NCBI GenBank assembly: GCA_900321605.1
Contig: ONWR01000006.1
Location: 1 to 64,000, forward strand
DNA from: an uncultured Bacteroidales bacterium
GTDB lineage: Bacteria > Bacteroidota > Bacteroidia > Bacteroidales > Paludibacteraceae
DNA length: 64,000 nucleotides
Direction of reading: 5' to 3'
The stretch's first letter is position 1, and each line of letters begins with the position of its first letter. Shown here in pieces: positions 57,256-64,000 of the stretch. The position numbers and the translations under genes are program-made. The notes beneath the pieces are model-generated. The model ran no database searches, was not told where the DNA came from, and worked only from the letters and a program-made list of their open reading frames with translations.

Positions 57256-59859
57256 ATGAACATTCTTTTTCAAATTCACTATCGTGCCGAGTATGGGCAG
57301 AGTCTGTGTGTCATTGAGACGCAAGATCCGGTGATGGGCTGGACGGAGAAATCGCCTTTGGTCTTGGATTGCCAAGGAACCGATTTCTGGTCGGGTCATG
57401 TGGAGACCAAAGCCGCCGTTTCCAAAATTTCCTACAAGTACGCTATTCGTTTGCAGGACGGTCGCTTCATCTACGAGACAGGCGAGCCGCGCAAACTGAG
57501 TTTCCGTGCTACGGACAAGAACGTAGTAGTCCGTGACGCTTGGAAAGCCAGCACGTACGAGGACAGTTTCTACACCACCGCATTCCTCAAGGCACTCTTC
57601 CTTCGCCACAATGCCGCTAAACCTGCAGCAGTCAAAGGCAGCATCCGTTTCACGATCGACTTGCCGCAGATCCTGCCGACGCAAGGCGTAGCTATCGTTG
57701 GTAACTGCCCTGAATTAGGCGATTGGAACCCCGAGAAGAAACTCGTTATGAGCGATGCCGAGTTCCCTGTTTGGCGTGCTGACGTCAATGTCAAGGGACA
57801 GAACATCGTGGAATATAAATACCTCGTTTATGACCTCGCTACCGGTGCTACCGTAGATATGGAGTGGGGTGAGAACCGTCAGATCTGGGGTGTGGAGAAA
57901 GGACAGATCATCTGTCAGAACGACCGTGGTTTCCGCCGTACGCAGCCTCGCTGGAAGGGAGCCGGAGTAGCCGTTCCGGTCTTCTCGCTCCGTAGCGAAG
58001 AGGGATTCGGTATCGGTGAGTTCCAAGACCTCAAGAAAATGGCAGACTGGGCTGCGGCTACCGGTCAGCAGATGATTCAGACCCTGCCGATCAACGACAC
58101 CACGCTTCGTCATAACAACCTCGACAGCTATCCGTACAACGCCGTTTCGGTATTCGCCCTTCACCCCATTTACATCAATATTGAGAAGATGGGCAAACTG
58201 ACTCCGGCTTTGAAAAAGAAATACGAAGCTAAGAAAGCCGAACTGAACGCCCTCACTTTTGCGGACTATCAGAACGTCTATGACGCTAAGATGGAGTTCT
58301 TCAAAGCCCTCTACAAACAGGACAAAGACGCGCTCTTTGCTACCGAGGAATACAAAGCGTTTGAGAAGAAGAACCACGCTTGGTTGGAGCCGTATGCTGC
58401 TTTCCTGCACAAACGTGACAAACAGCCGAAAGAGTTCTATAAGTACCTCCAGTTCCATGCCGACAAGCAGTTGGCAGACGCAGTCGCTTATGCGCACTCC
58501 ATCGGTGTGGCTATGAAGGGTGATATACCTATTGGTATCTCGCCGGACTCTGTGGATGCAGCCGTTTATCCGGAGCTCTTTAACCTCGACGCTTCTGCCG
58601 GTGCTCCGCCCGATGATTTCTCCATCAGCGGTCAGAACTGGGGATTCCCGACTTATAACTGGGACGAGATGTCGAAAGACGGTTTCGGTTGGTGGAAAGC
58701 ACGTTTCCGGAAGATGCAGGACTATTTCGATGCGTACCGCATAGATCATATTCTCGGTTTCTTCCGTATCTGGCAGATGCGTAAGAGCGATGTATGGGGA
58801 CTCTGCGGACATTTCGTTCCGGCTTTGCCGTACAGCTACGACGATCTCTGCGCACAGGGTGTTTGCCTTGACTGGGATCGTATGACCAAGCCTTATATCC
58901 GTGCGAACTTCTTGGGTGACGTCCTTGGTTTTGATACCGAATGGGCTAAGAAAAACGCCCTCCAGACACGCGATAACTACGTCTATTGGTTCCGTCCGGA
59001 GTTTGACACGCAGGCGAAAGTACAGGAATGGGCTGATCGTCTGCTTGGCGATGAGAAACAACTCAAAGCCAGCGGCTTGACCGAGAAAGCGGTACATAAT
59101 ATCTGCAACGGTCTGATCTATCTCCATTGCGAAGTGCTCTTCGTGGAAGACCAGCGTCGTCCTGGATGGTTGCATCCGCGTATCTCGATCTATCAGAGTC
59201 ACTCATTCAGCGAGCTCTACAGCGATCAGAAAGAGGTACTCATGCGTATCTACAACGACTATTTCTACCGTCGTCATACATCCTTCTGGCGCGACTCCGC
59301 TATGCGCAAGCTGCCGACGCTCATCGGTGCAACGCATATGCTCTGCTGCGGCGAAGACCTCGGAATGGTACCTGCTTGCGTACCCGATGTGATGCATGAG
59401 TTGCAGATTCTCAGTCTCGAGATCCAGCGTATGCCGAAAGACCCGACCGTTAAGTTCGCGCATCCTGCCGACGCTCCGTATCAGTCTGTCTGCACGACCG
59501 GCACGCACGATATGAACCCGTTGCGCGCTTGGTGGGAAGAAGACCGTGCGGTGACCCAGCGTTTCTACAACGAGCAGATGGGTTGGTGGGGAGATGCTCC
59601 AAAAGAGATGACGCCGGAGATTGCCGAGTTCATCATCAACCAGCATATGTACAGCCCTGCTATGTGGACGATCCTCCCGCTGCAGGATTGGCTCGCTATC
59701 GACGGAGACGTGCGCATCAAAGACCAGTTCGCAGACCGTATCAACGTACCTGCTAACCCGCGTCATTTCTGGAACTACCGTATGCACCTCTCCTTGGAGG
59801 AACTGATGAAATGCGACAAACTGAACGCGAAGATCAAGAAACTGACATCCGTTCGTTAA
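57256..59859 (+). CDS. malQ: 4-alpha-glucanotransferase with two N-terminal starch-binding domains (867 aa)
   Basis: DPE2-type amylomaltase acting on maltose and glycans. Two CBM20-like domains (about 1-110: MNILFQIHYRAEYGQ, GWTEKSPLVL; and 125-235: AIVGNCPELGDWNPEKKLVM) precede a GH77 catalytic domain. Catalytic and sugar-binding blocks: VFSLRSEEGFGIGEF near 253, SYPYNAVSVFALHP, FDAYRIDHILGFFRIW (nucleophile aspartate region) near 500, CCGEDLGMVPACVP near 700 (acid/base glutamate) and CTTGTHDMNPLRAWW near 750. Length and domain order fit the Bacteroidales enzyme. Own promoter upstream and a strong terminator downstream. Confidence 0.93.
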   Translation: MNILFQIHYRAEYGQSLCVIETQDPVMGWTEKSPLVLDCQGTDFWSGHVETKAAVSKISYKYAIRLQDGRFIYETGEPRKLSFRATDKNVVVRDAWKASTYEDSFYTTAFLKALFLRHNAAKPAAVKGSIRFTIDLPQILPTQGVAIVGNCPELGDWNPEKKLVMSDAEFPVWRADVNVKGQNIVEYKYLVYDLATGATVDMEWGENRQIWGVEKGQIICQNDRGFRRTQPRWKGAGVAVPVFSLRSEEGFGIGEFQDLKKMADWAAATGQQMIQTLPINDTTLRHNNLDSYPYNAVSVFALHPIYINIEKMGKLTPALKKKYEAKKAELNALTFADYQNVYDAKMEFFKALYKQDKDALFATEEYKAFEKKNHAWLEPYAAFLHKRDKQPKEFYKYLQFHADKQLADAVAYAHSIGVAMKGDIPIGISPDSVDAAVYPELFNLDASAGAPPDDFSISGQNWGFPTYNWDEMSKDGFGWWKARFRKMQDYFDAYRIDHILGFFRIWQMRKSDVWGLCGHFVPALPYSYDDLCAQGVCLDWDRMTKPYIRANFLGDVLGFDTEWAKKNALQTRDNYVYWFRPEFDTQAKVQEWADRLLGDEKQLKASGLTEKAVHNICNGLIYLHCEVLFVEDQRRPGWLHPRISIYQSHSFSELYSDQKEVLMRIYNDYFYRRHTSFWRDSAMRKLPTLIGATHMLCCGEDLGMVPACVPDVMHELQILSLEIQRMPKDPTVKFAHPADAPYQSVCTTGTHDMNPLRAWWEEDRAVTQRFYNEQMGWWGDAPKEMTPEIAEFIINQHMYSPAMWTILPLQDWLAIDGDVRIKDQFADRINVPANPRHFWNYRMHLSLEELMKCDKLNAKIKKLTSVR

Positions 59860-59872
59860 TCAGAACAACGAA

Positions 59873-59909
59873 TACAAAAATAGCGAGGTGTTGCCTCGCT
59901 ATTTTTGTA
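59873..59909. terminator. Bidirectional terminator between malQ and pfkA
   Basis: TACAAAAATAGCGAGG-TGTTG-CCTCGCTATTTTTGTA, perfect 16 bp arms. Confidence 0.9.
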
Positions 59910-59910
59910 T

Positions 59911-59945
59911 CTACACTAAACACTAAACACTAAACTCTAAACTAT
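59911..59945. repeat. Tandem repeat, unit CACTAAA
   Basis: Five nearly perfect 7 bp units (ACACTAAACACTAAACACTA) between the terminator and the pfkA stop. Confidence 0.8.
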
Positions 59946-60931
59946 TAGATGGACAGCGTCTGGAGAGCCTCCCACGAGTCTTCCTTGATATCTTTCTTCT
60001 GGTGGATAGCCTTGGTGAGCGGAACGAGCACGATGTCGTCGTTCTGAATACCGACCATGACGTTACGCTGACCGTCGAGAAGCGCCTGAACGGCTGCTAC
60101 ACCCATACGGGAAGCGAGGATACGGTCGTATGCCGAAGGACTGCCGCCACGTTGAAGGTGTCCGAGAACGGTCACGCGGGTAGAGTACTCCGGATGCGCT
60201 TTCTCGATAATCTCCGCTACGGTCTTGGCGCCACCTTCCACTGCGTGCTCTTGAACGAGTACGATGGACGAGTTCTTCGATTTGCGGCGACCGCTACCGA
60301 TAGCTTCTTCTATCTGCTCAGGAACCGATGCACGCTCCGGGATGATAGCTGCCTCACAGCCACCTGCTATAGCAGCGTTCAGCGTCAGGAAGCCTGCATC
60401 GCGACCCATCACCTCTACAAGGAACACACGCTCGTGCGACGTAGCGGTGTCACGCAGTTTGTCGATACACTCGGTGATAGTGCTCAGCGAGGTGTCATAA
60501 CCGATCGTCGCATCCGTTCCCCAAAGGTCATTGTCGATCGTACCGGGCAGACCGATAATAGGTATATCGTACTCCTGCGAGAAGAGTCTTCCGCCGGTGA
60601 ATGTACCGTCGCCGCCGATGACGATCAGCGCGTCGATCTCCTCTCTTTGCAGCGTTTCGTACGCTTTCTGACGACCTTCCGGAGTCTTGAACTCGGGGCA
60701 ACGTGACGACTTGATGATCGTACCGCCACGTTGGATAATACCGGAAACGTCTTGGGTGGTAAACTCTTTCACTTCGCCGTCTATCAAGCCTTTGTAGCCG
60801 CGATAGATAGCCTTGACGCGAATGCCTTGATAGATGGCTGCGCGTGTCACAGCGCGAAGAGCGGCATTCATTCCCGGCGAGTCACCTCCTGAGGTGAGGA
60901 CGCCAACTGTTTTGATGTTGTTAGAATCCAT
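59945..60931 (-). CDS. pfkA: ATP-dependent 6-phosphofructokinase (328 aa)
   Basis: Commits fructose-6-phosphate to glycolysis. [17 protein letters not shown] at residues 10-26 (ATP site), [14 protein letters not shown] near 100, [14 protein letters not shown] near 127 (catalytic aspartates), [10 protein letters not shown] near 170 and [21 protein letters not shown] near 255. GGDG, rather than the G-D pattern of PPi-type enzymes, supports ATP use. Length normal. Same strand as ispH (37 bp upstream), cmk and porQ. Confidence 0.95.
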   Translation of the reverse strand: MDSNNIKTVGVLTSGGDSPGMNAALRAVTRAAIYQGIRVKAIYRGYKGLIDGEVKEFTTQDVSGIIQRGGTIIKSSRCPEFKTPEGRQKAYETLQREEIDALIVIGGDGTFTGGRLFSQEYDIPIIGLPGTIDNDLWGTDATIGYDTSLSTITECIDKLRDTATSHERVFLVEVMGRDAGFLTLNAAIAGGCEAAIIPERASVPEQIEEAIGSGRRKSKNSSIVLVQEHAVEGGAKTVAEIIEKAHPEYSTRVTVLGHLQRGGSPSAYDRILASRMGVAAVQALLDGQRNVMVGIQNDDIVLVPLTKAIHQKKDIKEDSWEALQTLSI

Positions 60932-60968
60932 AAATGTATTTACTATTTGGTTATTTACGATGTACTAT

Positions 60969-61862
60969 TTATTGGGTCTTTTCGATCTCCTCTTTCACTT
61001 TCTCCATCAGCCATAAGGGAGTACTCGTTGCGCCACAGATACCGATTCTGATATCGGCTTCGCTGTTAGACCACTTCGTTGTTAGATTATTCAACTCGTC
61101 CGCCGATGAGACGAACAGCGTATTGGGGTTCGCCTCCAAGCAATGCTGATAGAGCACTTTCGCATTGGAGGACTTGGAGCCGCCAACGAAGATCACCAAG
61201 TCGTTTGACCGTGCGAACGCCTGTAACTGACTTACCCGATTTGCCACGTTCCTACAAATGGTGTCATGCGCTTCCAGCGCAATTTGAGATTTGAGATTTG
61301 AAATTTGAGATTTGATTGCATTCACCAATTCCTGAAACCCCTCCACGCTCTTGGTGGTCTGCGAGAAGAGGTAAATCGGTCTGCTGAAATCCAGCCGGTC
61401 GAGTTGTTCGGCGGACTCAATGACGAGTGCGGTGTCGTTGGTCTGACCTTGCAGACCGATGACTTCTGCGTGTCCGGGCTTGCCGTAGATGACGATCTGC
61501 GGAGGCAGGTTCTCATCGTTCTTATGGGCTTCGTAGCACGCACGAATACGATCCTGCAGTTTCTTCACTACAGGGCAAGTGGCATCGATGATCTCAATGC
61601 CTCTCTGTTGAGCAATCCAATAGGTGGAAGGCGGTTCACCATGTGCGCGGAGCAGCACACGGGAGTGAGGAGGTAAAGTGCGCAGGTCGTCATAATCGAT
61701 GGTCGAGAGCCCTTTCTTCTCCAAACGGGCTACCTCCTGGCCGTTATGCACGATGTCGCCTAAACAGTACAACGAACCTTTCTGCAGCTCGTTCTCCGCT
61801 GTCCGGATAGCGCTCGTGACGCCAAAACAGAAACCGCTATTTGAATCGATTGAAATAACCAT
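60969..61862 (-). CDS. ispH: 4-hydroxy-3-methylbut-2-enyl diphosphate reductase (297 aa)
   Basis: Last step of the MEP isoprenoid pathway, a [4Fe-4S] enzyme. Its three cluster cysteines are in SGFCFGV (residue about 13), DATCPVVKKL (about 94) and ICGATSTPLW (about 285); the substrate histidines are in DIVHNGQEV and LRAHGEPP. The start MVISIDSNSGFC lies inside the cmk tail (26 bp overlap); a Met 7 codons upstream is possible but less like the family. At about residues 183-195 a CAAATCT-type tandem (61280-61318) is translated as KSQISNLKSQIA in the variable stretch before HDTICRNVANR. Confidence 0.94.
   Translation of the reverse strand: MVISIDSNSGFCFGVTSAIRTAENELQKGSLYCLGDIVHNGQEVARLEKKGLSTIDYDDLRTLPPHSRVLLRAHGEPPSTYWIAQQRGIEIIDATCPVVKKLQDRIRACYEAHKNDENLPPQIVIYGKPGHAEVIGLQGQTNDTALVIESAEQLDRLDFSRPIYLFSQTTKSVEGFQELVNAIKSQISNLKSQIALEAHDTICRNVANRVSQLQAFARSNDLVIFVGGSKSSNAKVLYQHCLEANPNTLFVSSADELNNLTTKWSNSEADIRIGICGATSTPLWLMEKVKEEIEKTQ
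61280..61318 (-). repeat. In-frame CAAATCT-type tandem repeat inside ispH
   Basis: Five 7 bp units, read as KSQISNLKSQI. The same peptide core (KSQISNLKS) is made by the murI insert. Confidence 0.8.
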
Positions 61863-62499
61863 AGATGACTTCCATTTGTTCATCCGGTGTCATGTGGCTG
61901 TTATCTACGACGATAGCATCATCTGCTTGACGGAGAGGCGATTCCGCACGGTGAGTGTCCCGATAATCGCGGTCGGTGACATCTTTGAGCACCTCGTCAA
62001 AATCCGGTTTCTCGCCTTTCGCTACCAACTCGTCATACCTTCTCTGCGCACGCACTTCGGGTGAAGCGGTGAGGAAGAGCTTGAGTTCGGCGTTCGGGAA
62101 AACCACTGTTCCTATGTCGCGACCGTCCATGACGATACCTTTCTCAATGCCCATCGCCTGTTGCTGGGCAACGAGGAACGCACGTACTTCTTTGATCTGC
62201 GAGATCCGGCTGGCTTGGTTGCCTGCTTCTAACGTACGGATTTGCGACTCTACGTCTTCGCCGTTGAGCGTGACGTGCTGTGCGCCATCTACCAAGATGA
62301 ATCCCACCTTAATATCCGGCAGGGCGGCAATGATCTCAGCCGGTTCCGAGAGCCGGTGACGCAGCGTATAAAGTCCGATAGCACGGTACATAGCACCTGT
62401 GTCCACGTACGTGTAACCCGCGTATTTCGCAAGCGCTTTCGCTATCGTCGACTTCCCGCAAGACGAATAACCATCAATAGCTACAATAATCTTATTCAT
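61837..62499 (-). CDS. cmk: Cytidylate kinase (220 aa)
   Basis: Phosphorylates CMP and dCMP. P-loop AIDGYSSCGKSTIAKALAK at residues 6-24, YVDTGAMYRAIGLY near 33, GIVMDGRDIGTVVFPNA near 128 and RDYRDTHRAESPLRQADDA near 180. Length normal. The start MNKIIVAIDGYS is chosen by family; the frame is open to 62535, but the extra residues (SEVRIQNSD) come from the ATTCTGA repeat in the upstream gap. Overlaps ispH. Confidence 0.95.
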   Translation of the reverse strand: MNKIIVAIDGYSSCGKSTIAKALAKYAGYTYVDTGAMYRAIGLYTLRHRLSEPAEIIAALPDIKVGFILVDGAQHVTLNGEDVESQIRTLEAGNQASRISQIKEVRAFLVAQQQAMGIEKGIVMDGRDIGTVVFPNAELKLFLTASPEVRAQRRYDELVAKGEKPDFDEVLKDVTDRDYRDTHRAESPLRQADDAIVVDNSHMTPDEQMEVIYGYFNRFK

Positions 62500-62621
62500 A
62501 TCTGAATTCTGAATTCTGACTTCTGAAATCTTCAAATCTTCAAATCTTCAAATTTTCAAATCCTCAAATCCTCAAATCCTCAAATCTTCAAATCTTCAAA
62601 TCCTCAAATCTTCAAATCTCA
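62500..62621. repeat. Long degenerate tandem array, unit TTCAAATC (about 12 copies)
   Basis: Three CTGAATT/CTGACTT units, then about twelve TTCAAATC / CTCAAATC units fill the whole porQ-cmk gap. It is the longest array in the window. Confidence 0.9.
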
Positions 62622-63722
62622 CTTAAGGAGCGAGTTAATATCAATCGTAAGTCCCGCTTGGTACGAGAAATTGGATTTTGTCATCTGGCTGATCGCAAAA
62701 TCCACACGGAACTGCTTGATCCGCACACCTGCTCCCAATGACAAACCGGCAATCGAACGTTGGTCGATGAGGTTCATCTCCGCTCTACGGCGGTGGTTAT
62801 AACTGAGCGCGATATAGAATTTCTCGCTCTTGGGCACTACTTCGATCGTGAAGATCGTGTGGCGGAACATCATATCGTACCATTTGACCTTATGCGAGAT
62901 ATAATCGCCCGTGGTGGCACTCTTGTCACGGCTTGTCCATTCGTAGTCCAACTTCCATGTCTGCATATTATGGATCTGTACATGCAGTCGAAGAGGCGCT
63001 TTCGGGATGCGGTACGTGATACCCAATTGGAGATTAAGCGGCAACATCTCATGGTTCTTACCACCCTCACCGGAGTAGAAGCCTTTGAGCTGCCAACCGA
63101 TGTTCTGGAGCACCAGACCCATCTGGAAAGTGGAGTCCTTGGACTGAAAATGCGCACCCACGTCGGCTCCCAACGCAAACGAGGTATAGTGTTCGTAGAT
63201 CGAATAGACAGGCTTGAGCGTGACTCCCACTTTGAACATCCTACCCAACTGCCGTGCGTACATCACGTCAATAAGAATATCGCGCGCGCCAAAAGAGCCG
63301 CCGGTCAAGTTGCCTTGCTCGTCCGCATATTTCATCTTGCCGTAATCCAAATAGTGAATACCCACTGCGAAATAGTTGGGTTTGTCGGGTTCGCCTTCAC
63401 CGATAAAAGGTTTCTCGATCTTCGATCGTCCGAAGTTATGTCCGTAGAGCACGGAAGCGAACATCGTGCCCGGCAGGTAATACGAGTAGTTGAGCTGCAT
63501 CACCTGATGCGACTGAGCGTGCAGCAGGGCAGGGTTGCACATGCCCAACGCTACGTCTCCGTTGCTGAGGCTGACGTTCGAACCGCCCATCGCATTGATG
63601 CGCGCAGAAGCCGGCAGACTCATAAATGAGAACACCGAACGCCCTGCGTTGGACACTTGACCGAAGCTGCATATCGACCATGCGCAAAGGACTAAAACTA
63701 CTATTTTTTTGTGTATCGCCAC
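62619..63722 (-). CDS. porQ: Type IX secretion system protein PorQ (367 aa)
   Basis: Outer membrane barrel of the PorV/PorQ type that belongs to type IX secretion. Signal peptide (HKKIVVLVLCAWSICSFGQ), then GRSVFSFMSLPASARINAMG and GSNVSLSNGDVALGMCNPAL, the typical PorQ start, followed by barrel strands (QLNYSYYLPGTMFASVLYGHNFG) and a C-terminus SNFSYQAGLTIDINSL. The order porQ-cmk-ispH-pfkA is a recurring Bacteroidota cluster. GTG at 63720-63722 is proposed as the start because the promoter (-7 box 63746-63753) lies over the upstream Met codons; this gives MAIHKKIVV. Confidence 0.85.
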   Translation of the reverse strand: MAIHKKIVVLVLCAWSICSFGQVSNAGRSVFSFMSLPASARINAMGGSNVSLSNGDVALGMCNPALLHAQSHQVMQLNYSYYLPGTMFASVLYGHNFGRSKIEKPFIGEGEPDKPNYFAVGIHYLDYGKMKYADEQGNLTGGSFGARDILIDVMYARQLGRMFKVGVTLKPVYSIYEHYTSFALGADVGAHFQSKDSTFQMGLVLQNIGWQLKGFYSGEGGKNHEMLPLNLQLGITYRIPKAPLRLHVQIHNMQTWKLDYEWTSRDKSATTGDYISHKVKWYDMMFRHTIFTIEVVPKSEKFYIALSYNHRRRAEMNLIDQRSIAGLSLGAGVRIKQFRVDFAISQMTKSNFSYQAGLTIDINSLLK

Positions 63723-63744
63723 ACTACTGCATTTTAAATCGGGT

Positions 63745-63778
63745 ACAAAATTACAACAAAAATTGCACATATGCAAAT
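63745..63778 (-). promoter_or_regulatory. Bacteroidota promoter for porQ-cmk-ispH-pfkA
   Basis: Read leftward: TTTGCATATGTG (63766-63777), a T-rich spacer, TAATTTTG (63746-63753). Its -33 box is also the edge of the large inverted repeat at 63768-63924. Confidence 0.75.
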
Positions 63779-63924
63779 AAAAACGTATTTTTTTGTAAAA
63801 AATAGAATGTATTCTATTATTTTAAGTCCGTTGACAGCTTTGGATGCTTGCATACAGAAGATGTCAGCGGGCTTAAAATAGAGGGTTTACCCTTTTTACA
63901 AAAAAATACGTTTATTTGCATATG
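63768..63924. repeat. Nested inverted repeat upstream of porQ
   Basis: Outer arms of about 33 bp (63768-63801 and 63893-63924; CATATGCAAATAAA, ACGTATTTTTTTGTAAAAA and their complement, with a 2-base length difference). Inner arms of 19 bp (63818-63836 and 63862-63880; TATTTTAAGTCCGTTGACA) with two mismatches that would be G-U pairs in RNA. The centre is AGCTTTGGATGCTTGCATAC-rich. No coding frame. Confidence 0.75.
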
Positions 63925-63939
63925 CACCGCAAGGTGCGA

Positions 63940-64000
63940 ACGTACATTCGGAGGGACCCACCCTAAATTCAATTCAGGAATTTAGGGAAGGGGCGTGCCG
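63940..64000. repeat. Hairpin element TTCGGAGGG...GGGGCGTGCCG, cut by window edge
   Basis: GTACATTCGGAGGGACCCA, stem CCCTAAATTC/GAATTTAGGG (63961-63987), then AAGGGGCGTGCCG. It shares its arms with 36856-36900. Confidence 0.6.

Noticed and set aside
57715..59202. 495-codon leftward frame opposite malQ
   Set aside because: Shadow of the GH77 gene; the + strand has all catalytic blocks.
62500..62621. Tandem array resembling a CRISPR array
   Set aside because: Units are 8 bp and contiguous with no spacers; no cas genes nearby.
62760..63629. 289-codon + strand frame opposite porQ
   Set aside because: Shadow; His/Arg-rich with no recognisable domain.

Overview
The window looks like a contig from a Bacteroidales-type bacterium (phylum Bacteroidota). 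Three things point there. Promoters follow the Bacteroidota pattern, a -33 TTTGC/TTG box and a -7 TAnnTTTG box. The gene set is typical of the group: PorQ of the type IX secretion system, DUF6089 and DUF4954 proteins, paired OmpH chaperones upstream of a BamA, a DPE2-type MalQ with N-terminal starch-binding modules, and InlB-repeat surface proteins. The tmRNA encodes a tag ending in YALAA. No rRNA, CRISPR array or complete transposase gene was seen.

Layout. 1-1460: a leftward pair (HNH endonuclease plus unknown) behind a structured leader. 1.6-9.0 kb: an AAA_14/DUF4143 ATPase, then a tight four-gene operon made of a membrane-anchored UvrD-type helicase with a nuclease-like insertion and a zinc ribbon, followed by three unrecognised proteins that carry one short shared motif; this is the best candidate for an undescribed system. 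9.2-22.7 kb (leftward): envelope and housekeeping genes: MFS transporter, a 42-codon small protein, two OmpH/Skp chaperones, BamA, a frameshifted uppS, DUF6089 and another outer membrane protein, RadA, RNase Z, DUF4954, DnaN. 22.9-34.5 kb: MurI, a membrane HTH regulator pair, a DUF4160/DUF2442 pair, SufB, tRNA-Cys, a nucleosidase-like protein, an RlmI-like methyltransferase, a DEDD exonuclease, tRNA-fMet, an exported EEP-family protein, tRNA-Arg, a Fur-family regulator and a GNAT-like protein. 34.6-38 kb: tRNA-Ala and tmRNA, each behind the same 47-48 nt leader, then AbiE and HigBA toxin-antitoxin modules. 37.9-50.9 kb: a small membrane-anchored protein and three large InlB-repeat surface proteins. 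51-54 kb: a second AAA_14/DUF4143 ATPase, resolvase relics, an MqsRA-like pair and a candidate small RNA. 54.2-64 kb: an HhH/beta-barrel protein and a flippase-like protein sharing a divergent promoter, MalQ, then pfkA-ispH-cmk-porQ.

Three things run through the window. (1) Gene junctions carry short degenerate tandem repeats with a different unit at each site, and similar repeats sit in frame inside conserved genes (murI, ispH, sufB, rlmI-like, flippase). (2) A hairpin family with core GTCCCC...GGGGAGAG followed by long imperfect stems occurs at least four times, often next to tRNA genes. (3) Toxin-antitoxin modules are bounded by direct repeats. Functional statements rest on motifs read by eye; no database search was possible.
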